This document shows positions 11,119-23,200 of a stretch of DNA of 64,000 bases, piece by piece; the stretch's first letter is position 1; every line of letters begins with the position of its first letter. The stretch lies in NCBI RefSeq assembly GCF_022201045.2, contig NC_068562.1, positions 4,464,001-4,528,000 of the forward strand, given 5' to 3'. The translations under genes and the position numbers were made by a program. This DNA comes from Citrus sinensis (Eukaryota > Streptophyta > Magnoliopsida > Sapindales > Rutaceae). The notes beneath the pieces were generated by a model. It was given only the letters and a program-made list of their open reading frames with translations. It searched no databases and had not been told where the DNA came from.

Positions 11119-12469
11119 CTTCGAACAAAAGGTTATTCGACTGCTCTTTGTGCCTTGTAAAATAAGCTTCTAACTCCGCCAAAGTGAGGATAAAAATGTT
11201 CAAACAGATCCATTAAAAAAAAAAATGTTCAAACAGATGATACCTGGTTTTTCTGACATTTACATTTTTATCTCAATAGTTTAGTGTATATTGTAAAGGC
11301 CCCTAATGGTTCTCGACATTTAATGAGACTATTCATTATCCATTTATAATTTTATATGGTATTTTTATTTTAGCTCTCTTAGCTTATGATGATGAAAATT
11401 TAAAACATTCACATCAAATTGCATTTGCATGTATTCTCAAATGTGAAGTACAGAAGTAGTGATTTTTTTATTTATTTTAATATAAAAAGGAGGCAAAGAA
11501 ATTCTATTTAAAAAAGACTGGGCTACTTTGCTATTTGGAGAAACAACAGGGGCACCAGATTAATTGTGTTTCAGAAAAGGAACAAAAATTGCTTGTACGG
11601 ACGCGAAGAATGTCCCATAATTAATTTCACTCTCGTTGTTCACATTTTCGATCAAGCACTGAAAATTTTGATATCATCTGACGAAGTACTCGTAAATTTT
11701 CACTTCTTAGCTCTCTCATCGTTTCCAAACTCAACGATAATATCTTTGATCAGCGGCAATTTGGTGAACAGATACGACGTGTTGATTCGCCAGCTGAATT
11801 GATTTAATTCTGGTACGAAATTCACATCGATTATGTTTAAATCTGGTTTATTTATCGAAGTGAACGAGCTCTGCTGATTTGGCATTGCTATTTGCTCCTC
11901 TTGTTGTGAAATACATAGCCAAAGAATCAAAATTCATCTACTGGATGCAGAAATTTTGCAATTTGAGCTCATTTTGCGCTGATTTGGGACACTAATCTTG
12001 CGGACGTAAAAATTTAAGCAATATTTGGGGCTTTTCTTTGCTATGTTAAGCTCAATTCTTTCGTAGCTGCATAATTTAGTGATTAGACCACTTGATCGAC
12101 TTATTTGCGCCATTGTGTGAGGTCATAATATATTTGATTAACTGTAATTGATTGGCTGCTGATGCTCTTACATTGTTATATCCTTAACTCTCGACTCCTG
12201 CTTGTGCCAAGTATTGGATTGTTATTATTTTTAACATGTGAATGCATGTGGGTATGTTTAAACATTTCTTTCGATAATGTCTTTAAAGCTTTACATGTAA
12301 ATTCAAAATTCTATTTCCGTTTGATTCAATCTTTTATTACTACATTCAGTTAATGTATGTAGGGTTTAATGGAGTTAACAGTATTCAGTTTTTATCTGTA
12401 AACAGGTGGATGCATTAACAGTGGGCATAAATCTGTGGTTTACATTAGAGGGATTTTGGATATCTGTTG
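11119..12469. promoter_or_regulatory. Divergent promoter region of NDUFS4 and TRB
   Basis: The two genes are head to head, so this stretch must hold both promoters and leaders. A likely acceptor, tctgtaaacag ending at 12405, sits 64 bases before the TRB start codon, which suggests a leader intron in TRB. One TGGGCT (site II-like) element is seen at 11519-11524. No other coding region is supported. Confidence 0.45.
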
Positions 12470-15368
12470 ATGGGTGCTCCAAAGCAAAAGTGGACAGCTG
12501 AAGAAGAAGCTGCCCTCAAAGCTGGAGTACGTAAGCATGGCACCGGAAAATGGCGAACCATTCTTTCAGATCCAGAGTTTAGTGCCATTTTGCATTCACG
12601 TTCAAATGTGGATCTCAAGGTACAAATTGATTTTTGGAGGGAATTTCCAATTTTTACTGAAAGGAAATGTACTTTTATCTGTTTCTTTTTTCGGATCAGA
12701 GTTCTTGAATTTATCTCTTTCAGTAGCACTTTTGCTTATTGCATTCTTATAAATCAAAAACAGTCTCTTGCTTAATTTCATTACTAACATTAGATGACTT
12801 TCAATAGTGTGTTAAGTTCTGTGGTTTCTATGCTGGACAGGATAAATGGAGAAATATAAATGTCACAGCAATTTGGGGATCTCGGCAGAAGGCTAAGCTT
12901 GCCCTTAAAAAGACTTCACTGACCCCTAAACTTGATGGTAGGACTCCGGTGATCCCAAAACATGATGGTAGGACTCCAGTGACCCCTAAACAGGATGGTA
13001 GGACTCAGATGACACCTAAACATGATGATAACACCATTGCATTGAGCACTGCACCTCAGAATGATGAAGTTGTAGATGCTAAGCCTCTTGCTATTTCCAG
13101 TGGGACAATGCAAGCTTCTGGTTCAAAAGAACCAGTTGCAAGGTTACATCCATTGCGATTATATAAATTTGTTCTTTTCTCATTGAAATTGGACATTAAT
13201 TTGGATGGCATGTAATTAAGCATTTCTTGTTGTTAAATTGAAGTCTATTCATTGGAAAATGTGAAAGTGAATGATTACTCTGACAACATCTGATTAGCTT
13301 TTGTGTTCACTCTGATATTATGGAAACGTGCGAGTTCCTAAACATGTTTGCATCACTGATCATATAACAAGAATAATGTAAAGATGATTTAATCAGTCTG
13401 ATACTACTCAATGATTTTAGTAGAGGATGTGGAAAAGGAGCCAAAATTGCATTCTCTAATGGTTGAAATTTTATTTTTATAGACCATTAGTCTCTTGTAC
13501 AATTAGCCATGCCATGCTGTTATTGAATTATACATGATTATTCACTTCCTGTGGACGTCCTCTTTGTGTTGTAGATTGGATAAACTGATACTAGAGGCTA
13601 TCTCCAATTTGAAGGAGCCGAATGGTTCTGACAGAGCTTCAATCGCTAGTTACATAGAGGTACTTCCACTTGTGTGTAAAGATAAACAAACTTTTATTTT
13701 GCTGATACAATTAATGAACTGATTAAAGTGCAGAGTGCTTGTAATGCTTTATATCATGGAGATTTTCTCATCAGTTTGCTTCTTCAAAAGATATACTCCT
13801 TGCTACCACTTTTCTGAAATTGGTTGCCTATCAAAACGAAAAAAGAAAGAAAGAAATATTGGAAAAGATTTGCACTACTGCCAATGTACACAAATTATAG
13901 ATCCTCTTTTGAAATTGTAAGGTAAAACTCACCCCCCCCCCCCCCCCCCTACAAAAAATCTTTGTTCCTGTAATATATTTAAATGGTCTTTGTTGTTGTC
14001 TTATTCATTAACACGTTGCTAATTCCAACTTGCTATGGTTCAAAACTGGAACATTTTAATAGCAATAGCAGACTGCTGATAAATGTCTTAGTCAAATCAA
14101 ATCTTAATGTCTTAGTCCAATCAAATCTTATCAAATATCACACATTTTCATTGGAATTTATGTCAGAACCTGTCCTAGTCTATGTTTGTCAAATATCATG
14201 CATTTTCATTGAATCAAATCTTACCGAATATCATGCATTTACATTGATGTTTATGTTAGAACATTTCCTAGTCTAGGATTACCAACCTAGGGTGATTTTA
14301 GAGTAGTGTGCAAGGAAACTTTGGAACACTTTGATAGTTGTGTTTGTGGATTACCAACCTATAGATTTGCCACTTTGCATTTGAATGCTTTCAATTGATT
14401 TTTGACATTGTATATATTTATTTGTAGGATCAATACTGGGCACCTGCAAACCTTAGAAAGTTACTGGCTACAAAACTGAAGTTTTTGTCGGCAAATGGCA
14501 CATTGATCAAGGTAATGACTCAGCCTAGTATTGGATGAAAACTAATAAGTCCATCACATCCATGGCTTGCATTTTGTTGAAATTATAGTAGGTAAATGTT
14601 GTTTTTCCCTAGTCTTATTAAAGATCCATAATGTATGAGTGGTTTAATTGGAAGGATTGTGTACAAATTCTCTAACCACAGAGCTCAATGAAAGTGGTCC
14701 ACGCAATTGGTTCTGAAAGTTTAGATGGCATATTTAAACTAAATATTGAGTTTAATTGTAAACGATTATTAGTATGAAGGATAAGGAGATCAAACCAGTA
14801 TGCATAAGGTTCCAGATACATTACTATTGACTTTTATTTTGGACCGGACAAAGTTCTAACCTTGGTGTTGTCATGTTGATGTATGTTCATGATAAGATAT
14901 AAATGTATGTATCAGCATAAGAGCTCATACAGAAGGAAGATAATATCTCCAAAACATGATCATATGGAATGATTGTGATTGTATATTCGATAATCTTCAC
15001 GATCTTTATATCAACAGGCCAAGCATAAATACAGGATTACACCAAACACACCAGTTTCTGTACCGAAAAGGTCTCCCAAGCTACTACTGGAAGGAAGGCA
15101 AAAAGGTTCCCCTAAAGCACAAAAGAAAGAAATCAACATTCTTACTAAGTCCCTGGTTGATGCTGATCTTTCAAGGATGAGGGGTATGACAGCGCAGGAA
15201 GCTGCTGCAGCTGCTGCACAAGCTATAGCAGAGGCAGAAGTTGCAATTGCAGAGGCTGAAGAGGCAGCAAGGGAGGCAGAAAGAGCAGAAGCTGAAGCCG
15301 AAGCAGCACAAGTCTTTGCCAAGGCAGCAATCAAGGCATTGAAATGTAGGGCACTTCATACCTGGTAA
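12470..15368 (+). CDS. TRB2: Telomere repeat-binding factor, single Myb histone family (TRB2-like)
   Basis: TRB proteins bind telomeric repeats and telobox promoters through an N-terminal Myb domain, multimerise through a central linker-histone-like domain, and help recruit Polycomb and demethylase complexes in the nucleus. Five coding exons fit in phase: 12470-12619, 12841-13142, 13575-13659, 14428-14511 and 15018-15368, giving 323 residues. The start [13 protein letters not shown] is the family hallmark; the ATG at 12470 is used rather than the TTG before it. The Myb domain covers about 4-60 ([23 protein letters not shown]). The H1/H5 domain covers about 151-217 and the Ala/Glu-rich coiled coil about 268-312. 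The linker at about 81-110 holds three perfect-length tandem 10-residue repeats. Intron 3 holds a run of 18 C. The closest Arabidopsis match from memory is At5g67580. Confidence 0.95.
12913..13035 (+). repeat. 30-bp coding tandem repeat in the TRB linker
   Basis: Three full 30-bp units start at 12931, 12961 and 12991, with partial units on each side. Each encodes a version of DGRTPVTPK preceded by one variable residue. The units differ at a few bases, so the array is not brand new, and the frame is kept throughout. Confidence 0.9.
13932..13949 (+). repeat. Run of 18 C in a TRB intron
   Basis: An uninterrupted C homopolymer lies in intron 3 of the TRB gene. Long G:C runs are rare in this AT-rich region; its length is also prone to sequencing error. 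Confidence 0.8.
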
Positions 15369-18181
15369 AGTCATTCAGCTGTTCTCTTCCAGAGCACCCT
15401 TTAACATACAATGGCCATATATATATATATGCACAGGTTTTTCTCGACGATGCTAACCCTGCTACTGAAACTCCAAGTAATTAGTAATGGGTGGATTGAA
15501 GGGCTTCTGTCTCAACGCAGGCAGAGTTCATTCAAACTCTGCCACTTGATAGAGCATTAACTAACTATTTGCAGTCAGCAATGCTGTATCCTTTTTCTTC
15601 ATTAAATTTTGGAAACCACTGCTGCTAATACGAGGCAATGACACTAATCAGCTGGTTGATTTTAACACATACGCTTGAAATGGTGTGGGATTTTAACTTT
15701 CTAAACTAATCTGATTTCCCTTTTGTTGTATTTTTTTCACTTAGTAAAGCTTTCATATGGTAGGCAACGTCACATGTTTCTGAATTTTAGTCCTGTAGAC
15801 AATGCCATGTTACCGAATTTTAATCCTGTGTTGGCTTATCTCTTTCATACTTGTGCAGATGATCTTGAAATTGAACAAAGGATTTGCAGAGAGTTTTTGC
15901 TTCCAAGCATCATATTTGAACATGCAGCAATATCCACATCTGCTATGTCAATAATAATGCTTAGGGCTAGTTGTAAATCTTGAAATTGCGAGATTGTGTT
16001 AAGTGTTTCCATTTCAGCATTACAGGCCTTGTGATCTTAAAGTAAGCAGACTAGTGAAAGATGTAGAATTCAACATTCTATTGGCTAGCTATACAATCTT
16101 CTTTTCCCTTCCTTTTTGACAAGAGTCCCTCAAGGGAAAACTGAACAATGACCATAAGCAGAATCTAATAGCAAATTGTTAATTGTCTGTATTTGTTGAA
16201 GTCGCCTGTTTCTTTCTTTCTCCCCTTCTCTGTAGGTCACTAGTAAGTAGGCTTATCTCCAGCTCCTCTCGTTTTTCCTCCATGCAAGAAGAAGAGAAAT
16301 ATGTGACGAATCTGTTCCATCTAATAGGATTTGGTAGTTGGCACTATGTTCATCTAATTATATTATAGAGTGCCAGATGTCTGCAAGTTTTTTTGCATGT
16401 GTCTCTATATTCCTTGTGCGGTTGATGATAACTGTAAGATAAGATTGGTTCTAGCACCAAACATTCCATCTCAGCATGCCAACAAGCTATAAGAAATTTA
16501 TAAATGCAAGCAGGGAAATTCCAACACCTCATACTTCTGAGCTTGCATTGTAACAAGCAATAACATGAAGCATCTATGAACTAAAAAGCAGAAATAAGTT
16601 TCCAACAATGTTTTGCATGAATAACTTGTGCCATCTTTCATAATCCAGAACCTATAATGGGATTATGCATGCAGCATGAGAATGAAAAGAGATGTGCATA
16701 TCTTGATTTGTGTCAGCAAGAGTTACTGGGGCTACATATACCATCATTTGCATAGTAATCAAATATCAGTTAACAGCTGAAAAAAATAAAGCAGACAACA
16801 TATTAATCTATTGCAAACCTTTTAATCTTCCTGGAACAAAGAGGAATAATATTTTGCTTAAGATGAAAAAGGGGTGCCGTTTCAGAAAAAATTTATTCTT
16901 GAACAAACTTCTTGTGGTGGCTCATGCATGCAGTTGCCTTTTACAAAACTTAATTCATTTACGACAGATTGACTGAATGGAACAAAGTGTCTATGCGCTA
17001 TACTTTGGTCAAAACTGAGATAATGACATCCAAGATTTTGCCAGGACTAAAGTTTTCGCAAATCCAAGATTTTTTAAGTGCAATATAATAATTATAGAAG
17101 AACAAGAATTTAGATAACACAACATCAATAATGTAACCAACGAAAACCTAGAAACATCGAAAGAAACAAGAAGAATTGCTTGTAGCCCACAAGAACCAAA
17201 AGAGCTGCAATCAAGCAACTGTCAATCACCTCGTCCAATAAACTCTGCTATTCAACACAGTATTTAATATGCAATGTTTCCACATTCCTCAATTTCACTG
17301 ACCCCTAAATTTTGCCAACCACTTCCCCAAATGCAAGATCAACTATCTCAGAACAACAAGACAATATTGTTAAATACAGCGTCCTTCCATGCCATGCTAC
17401 AGATATGTTATTCTCATGATAATCCCTAAAATGACATAAGTAAAAGCTTCTAGTTCCAGGTCATAAAATGAAAGACGCCTTCACTTATGATAGGCTATTC
17501 AGGTGGAAACAGTTTTATAGACTGACTAATATCAATCCCCGATGCATCTGCGATAAGAGGGCACCCTTTCAACTACCAACAATTCAACACTAATTTTTTT
17601 TGGTTGGAATCCAATCAATGCAGCAACAATGATATCCTATTGAATACCTAACTGTACACTTGAATTCAAAATGCAATCCCTCCGTACCAAAACTACATGA
17701 CAAGATAATCAAAGAACACATTGTTCAGAAACACACAGAAATTCTGAAAATTTTGCTATTAGCTGAAAGGATAACCCCAATAACAAAAGCCCATTTTACA
17801 TCAGACCAAACTTGCTCTTACCAAAGTGCACATTCCTCATCAATCTAGACTATATGGAAAGATGATTAGGCAGAAAATACATCACAAATGAAGCCTAATT
17901 CAGATATGGGCGTACTATAACAGAATGAATTCATTTCAAACTGCGGCAATCAATCCCACAATAAAACTCCTCCAGATGACCCATTTTCAGAAAGCATACT
18001 AATGACAGACAAACACCAGATTGAGTTATCAAGCAAACGCATGAAAAAATCAACAACATAAACCCATTTCCAGAAATAAAAACAGAAGCAACTTTCAATT
18101 TATCATTAAGCCTCATCAGTTATTATTCTACATAAAAACCAAAACTTTTAAACCGAAGATCCAAAAAAATATAATTTTTAT
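15369..18181. other. Intergenic region between TRB and bL12, no supported gene
   Basis: The first part is the TRB 3' UTR. The open frames here, such as 15723-15983, 16710-16976 and 17660-17848, show no recognisable domain, no exon partners and AT-rich composition like the spacers. I see no coding signal. Confidence 0.5.
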
Positions 18182-18691
18182 TCATTCCAATACCACAATG
18201 GCGTTCAACTCTTTGAGCTTTTCAACAATCTTATCAGCCTCTTCTTTCGTAACTCCTTTCTTTATCACAGCAGGCGCTTTCTCCACCAAATCTTTAGACT
18301 CTTTTAGTCCCAAACCAGTAAACGTTTTCACTTCTTTAATAATCTTGATTTTAGCAGCCTGGTCGTACTTCTCAAGCTTTACGTCAAACGCTGTCTTCTC
18401 CGCCGCCTTCGTTTCAGCTGACGTGGATCCGGAAGCCGCCGGTCCACTGGAGGGAAACGCCGGGACTACAGGGCCGAAGCGGTCGAGGCCCAGTTTACAT
18501 CCTAACAAGGTTGCAAAATCATATCGCTCGAGCTTCGTGAGGTCGAGAAGCTCGTCGGATATGCGTTCGAGTTTCTGGGTTCGGGACTCCGTGACCGTGC
18601 AGAGAGACCGAGAACTGGTCACGGCTTCGGTTACTTTGAGAGTCGTAAACACTCTGCCGAGGCGTGGAAATTTTATTGTAACAGAGTGCAT
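18182..18691 (-). CDS. Organelle ribosomal protein bL12 (L7/L12), probably mitochondrial
   Basis: This intronless gene encodes 169 residues. bL12 forms the flexible stalk of the large ribosomal subunit that recruits translation factors. The first 35 residues are basic and Ser/Thr-rich without acidic residues, as expected of an import signal. An oligomerisation region follows at about 40-75 (LERISDELLDLTKLERYDFA). An Ala/Pro/Ser hinge covers about 78-98. The C-terminal domain at about 103-169 has KYDQAAKIKIIKEVKTFTGL, GLKESKDLVEKAP and EEADKIVEKLKELNA, all classic L7/L12 motifs. A TGGGCC site II-type element at 18819-18824, about 130 bases upstream, fits genes for organelle translation. The match from memory is At4g37660. 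Mitochondrial rather than plastid targeting is inferred. Confidence 0.94.
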   Translation of the reverse strand: MHSVTIKFPRLGRVFTTLKVTEAVTSSRSLCTVTESRTQKLERISDELLDLTKLERYDFATLLGCKLGLDRFGPVVPAFPSSGPAASGSTSAETKAAEKTAFDVKLEKYDQAAKIKIIKEVKTFTGLGLKESKDLVEKAPAVIKKGVTKEEADKIVEKLKELNAIVVLE

Positions 18692-18839
18692 TTTTTACTT
18701 TTTGTAAGGGGACAGGTAGAGAGCTTAGAGACCTGGGTTTCTTATTCGGCACTTCAATTTAGGAGGAGGAGGAAAGTGAGAATTTTAAGTTACGGCCCGC
18801 GGGGTTTTTTCTTTTTCATGGGCCATAAGTTACTCTTAT

Positions 18840-19030
18840 TATAATTGAGGGAGCTAGCTAAGTTACAGATTCTGTAACATACAGATCCAACTTAGCCAGC
18901 TCCTGATTGGTTAGCTAGCTACCAAACAAAAACAATTGCATGCTTTTTCTCCATATGCAGGACAGGTGTGGTGCATGCATTGGGTGCGTATGTTACAGAA
19001 TCTGTAAGGTAGACAGGTCCTATAATTGAG
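18840..19030. mobile_element. 171-bp Mutator-like MITE with 10-bp target duplication
   Basis: The body runs from 18850 to 19020. It is flanked by exact copies of tataattgag at 18840-18849 and 19021-19030. The two ends are inverted copies over about 33 bases: the left starts ggagctagctaag and the right, read in reverse, ggacctgtctacc, both continuing with ttacagattctgtaacatac. A 9-10-bp target duplication with long inverted ends is typical of Mutator-like elements. There is no coding capacity. The exact duplication suggests a fairly recent insertion, although the inverted ends differ at several sites. Confidence 0.85.
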
Positions 19031-19130
19031 TAGATCCTTTAAAAAGGTAACTAAAAATGAAAAGTGAACTCTTTTGAAAGGGCTGTAAATCACTCTTCAG
19101 GAGTTCTTTATTTGAAATTCAAATCTGATT

Positions 19131-19640
19131 TCTTTTTTTTTTAGAAGAAAGTAAACTTTTTCATTTAAAACAACACTAAACCAGAACATTTATCACCTCT
19201 GCTGGAATATGGTTTAACCAGACAGCAGGCGTATTTACTCCCACAGCAAATTTTGCTAGGGAATGAGCACAAACATTACATGTTCTAGGGATATGATTGA
19301 CAATTACATTACAAAATTCTCTTTTTTGGTTTTAGATCTCTTCAATTATCCACCATAGTCCTGTTTTGTTGCTCTTTGTGTTGTTTACTAACTCAACCAC
19401 TTTTGGGCAATCTGACTCTATGATCAAAGTGGAAAGAGCTGCCCTTTTAGCTAGCTTTAATCCCCATTCAATGGCTTCAGCTTCTGCATAGCTGACATGC
19501 TCCTTCATACCAGTTTGCATGATGCCTGCAGCTACAAAATTATTCTCTGAGTCTCTTATTACAGCTCCTAGGCCTGCCATTTGACTCTTGCTGTTTATGA
19601 CTGCATCCACGTTAACTTTGAAAACATTCTTCAAATCTAA
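19131..19640 (-). mobile_element. LINE 3' remnant with RNase H-like domain
   Basis: On the minus strand, 19332-19634 encodes FKVNVDAVINSK, GLGAVIRDSENNFVAAG, an AEAEAIEWGLKLA helix and LIIESDCPKVVELVN. These are the ordered motifs of the RVT_3-type RNase H-like domain at the end of plant L1-type LINE ORF2. After an in-frame stop, the same frame continues with a NHIPRTCNVCAHSLAKFA-like segment, so the piece is decayed. A T-run at 19131-19142 on the plus strand fits a poly(A) tail at the 3' end. The element is strongly 5'-truncated, as LINE copies often are. No reverse transcriptase domain is present. Confidence 0.7.
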
Positions 19641-20241
19641 TTTCTTGAATATATATATATAATCTTACGAACAAACCCATATTGTGAAATTGTGAGCGTG
19701 AAGATTATTAGTCTTTTATATATACACACACATACATTAATATATTACACTTAAAATATTATTAATGTTCATATTAAAAAATTATTAACATTATTTTCTT
19801 TAATAAATTCAGTATAGTACTTTTCAAATTTCTATCCCACATAATATCTACTTATATTATTATGATAAAAATCTACTCATATTCAATTTAACTTAGAAAA
19901 AAAAAATCCCAACAATGATTAGAAAGCTTTGAATAAATGAGTTGTGCCAATGGGATGAGACAACTTCGCCCATGCAAAGACAACTAAAATAACATTATCT
20001 TATGCAATATATTTTTTTTTTTGACAAATATCTTATGCAATATTTGATGATGACATCACGGGAGGGTATTTGAGACTAATTCTGAAATAGTGTGTGCATC
20101 TTCGGCATTGAGCCAAAATCTCAGCGGCACACGTAAAATATTAGCCAAAACCTCTAAGCGGACGGATAGTGTACTTAGCTTTGCTTGCCAAACCCAAACA
20201 TACTAACTAATAACAACGATTTCAGTAGTTGGTTGGTGGAC

Positions 20242-23200
20242 ATGGAAGCACAGCCAGCTCCTCTTCAACTGCCGGCTCCGGCGCAAGCACAATTCGAACC
20301 CAACATGGAAAAGATCAAACAGAAACTCCTCAAACACGGCGTATTTCCGACGCCCAAAATCCTCAGGAGCATCCGCAAAAAGGAAATCCAGAAACACAAT
20401 CGGAAGCAAGCCAAAATCCAGTCCCAAGCACAACTCTCACCGTCCCAGCAACAGGCTCTTGCCGAAGAACAACATTTCCAGACCCTTAAACGCGAGTTCA
20501 AGATGTTCCGCAGAGCCGTAGCTGCAAAATCCGGTGACCCGTTAGTTGGAAAGCCGTGGGAGAGGATTGAGAGACTCAAGTTCAGGCAACTTGCCTCTGA
20601 GAGTAAAGAGTTTGCTGGAGACAACTTGAAGAGAGAGAATTTGAGAGAGTTGAAGGAGATGTTCGAGAAAGATTTGAATTGGGTTCTCGATGATGATGTA
20701 CAACTGGGATCTGATTATTTTGCCAAAAATGTGGAGTGGCACCCGGAAAAACGGTGGCGTAGCGAGGCAGAGGCAATTCGAGTTCTTGTTGATAGGTTTG
20801 GAGTTTTGATTCTCATTTATTCGATTGGCTTGTATTTTTCCCCTTTTTTTTTTCTCTCATTTGTTGATGGTGTTGTTAGGTTGAGTGAAAGGGAGATGAC
20901 TGCGAAGAACTGGAAGTTCGTGAGGATAATGAACCAGTCAGGATTGATGTTTACGGAGGGTCAGATGCTAAAGCTATTGAAAGGGCTAGGAGATAAGGGA
21001 AGTTGGAGACAGGCAATGTCGGTTCTTGACTGGGTTTATGGACTTAAGGATAAGAGAGATTTAAAGAGCAGGTAAATTTGTTTATATTTTGGTTTTGTAA
21101 CTATTTGTTGGTTGCACTACTTTGCCATATTGTGAATTGTTGATGAAGACCCTGCCCGAGCTTAACCATAACTTCAAAATTTAATACAGCAGAAATGTGG
21201 ATTTTTCAAACACAATCACTCTGACCTACCTTTAATTTGAGAGAATCTAGCTTTTTTGTTAAGGCATAGTTGCATGGAATGGGGTATGGACTTGCATGAT
21301 GGCAGATAATGAATTACTTTTACCAACCTGGATATTTGTTATGGTGTAAATATTTATCTTTGACAAACACAAAAATTTTGTCAATTCTTTATAAGTGAAG
21401 ACTAAACTGCTTTGTAGGTTTGTTTACACAAAACTTTTGGCAATTCTTGGGAAGGCAGGGAGGCCCCACGAAGCTCTTCGCATTTTCAATCTGATGCTTG
21501 TAATATTCCACTTTTTTTGTTACTTCATGAATCTCTCTCTTTTTTTAAGAATTCATATGCTGTCACTGGATTGAATCTTATGACTCTTACACTCATGTCA
21601 TTCAGGAAGATTGCAATTTATATCCTGACATAGCTGCATATCACAGCGTTGCTGTTACACTCGGTCAAGTTGGTCTTCTCAAAGAACTGGTTAAATTAAT
21701 TGAGCGCATGAGGCAGAAACCTTCCAAACGAATAAAAAATATGTGCCGCAAGAATTGGGATCCAGTCCTTGAACCTGATCTTGTTGTATATAATGCTGTA
21801 TGGAAGCATTACAATGTTTGTGACGCATATTAACTTTTTGCTGACTTCTATAATTTTCATGTTCATTTAACTACTTCTCTGCTAAATCTCTCTAGGTTCT
21901 GAATGCTTGTGTTCCATCCCATCAGTGGAAGGGTGTATTTTGGGTGTTCAAGCAGTTGAGAAAGAGTGGACTGAAACCTAGCGCAGCAACATATGGACTT
22001 GCAATGGAAGTAAGTACTCAATGATGATGTTATGGACATGCAATGTTCCAAAAGTTATTTTCAGACATCTCCACTCCAAAGTAATCGATACAGTTTCTTT
22101 CAGAGGATCAAGACATAAAAAGTAGAATGACCATAAAGGGATGTCATATTGTGAATTCTTCTGCCCATCATTTTGTATCAGTTGTCTTGCCAGTAAACCT
22201 TTTCTGATCCTGCAAAGTTGCCAGATAGTGGTTCAAATAAGATTCCTAAACAGTTTGTGCTGGGCATGTGTATATAAGATATTATAAACGTTCAATATCT
22301 TTTACCAAAAGCTTGAATCAAACTGTGGTTGGTGACTGGAAAGAACTTAATTTGTGAAATTTGTTTATCCTCAAACTATATTTGTATTCAAGTCTTACAG
22401 GAGGTGCTTATTGAAAGGTAATGCTGCAATCTGGAAAATATGACCTTGTGCACGAGTTCTTCAGGAAAATGGCAAAAAGTGGAGAGGCCATTGGCGCACT
22501 TACTTATAAAGGTAGTTCTCCTTTATGAGCAACATTGATATTATATTCTACTGGTTTTACCTATTTGATTTGTGGTTTTACAGTTCTTGTCAGAGCTTTT
22601 TGGGAGGAAGGTAAAATTAACGAAGCTGTGGCAGCAGTCAGGAACATGGAACAAAGGGGAGTAGTTGGAACAGCCAGTGTGTACTATGAGCTGGCTTGCT
22701 GCCTTTGCAACAATGGAAGGTGGCAGGACGCTATGTTGGTGGTGAGTTTCTTTCTGCATAGAGCTTCAATCAATTGTTGTTGATATTTGAGTTCTTTGAT
22801 AAGCATATAGCCTATATGCAAATAAAGTTCGATTGAGTATTACTATATGATATAATATCCTATAGGATACAGGATCCTTTTATGAGTATTACTCAGGCTT
22901 TAGTGAAATTGAATCTCTAAGTGCAGTCCTTTACCTTTCTTAAATCTTTTTCCTTCCAACTTTCTGTACGACATGTCTGCAGGTGGAGAAGATAAAAAGT
23001 CTTCGTCATAGTAAACCTTTGGAGATTACCTTCACTGGTCTGATCATATCTTCCATGGATGGAGGACATATCGATGACTGCATATCTATATTTCAGCATA
23101 TGAAAGATCATTGTGAACCCAATATTGGGACTGTGAATGCCATGCTTAAAGTGTACAGCCGGAATGATATGTTTTCTAAAGCTAAAGAGTTATTTGAAGA

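Larger units (their letters stand above)
18692..20241. other. Divergent intergenic region between bL12 and DG1, with two mobile-element remnants
   Basis: This holds the bL12 promoter, a 171-bp MITE and a LINE tail, listed separately. From 19640 to 20241 the sequence is AT-rich and no gene is supported. Confidence 0.5.

Noticed and set aside
12916-13113. Minus-strand frame with repeated SPTIxF units
   Set aside because: It mirrors the 30-bp coding repeat of the TRB gene on the opposite strand.
18198-18707. Plus-strand open frame of 169 codons opposite the bL12 gene
   Set aside because: It is the antisense shadow of a well-supported gene. Its hydrophobic Ser/Phe-rich protein matches no family, and its length simply follows from codon use on the other strand.
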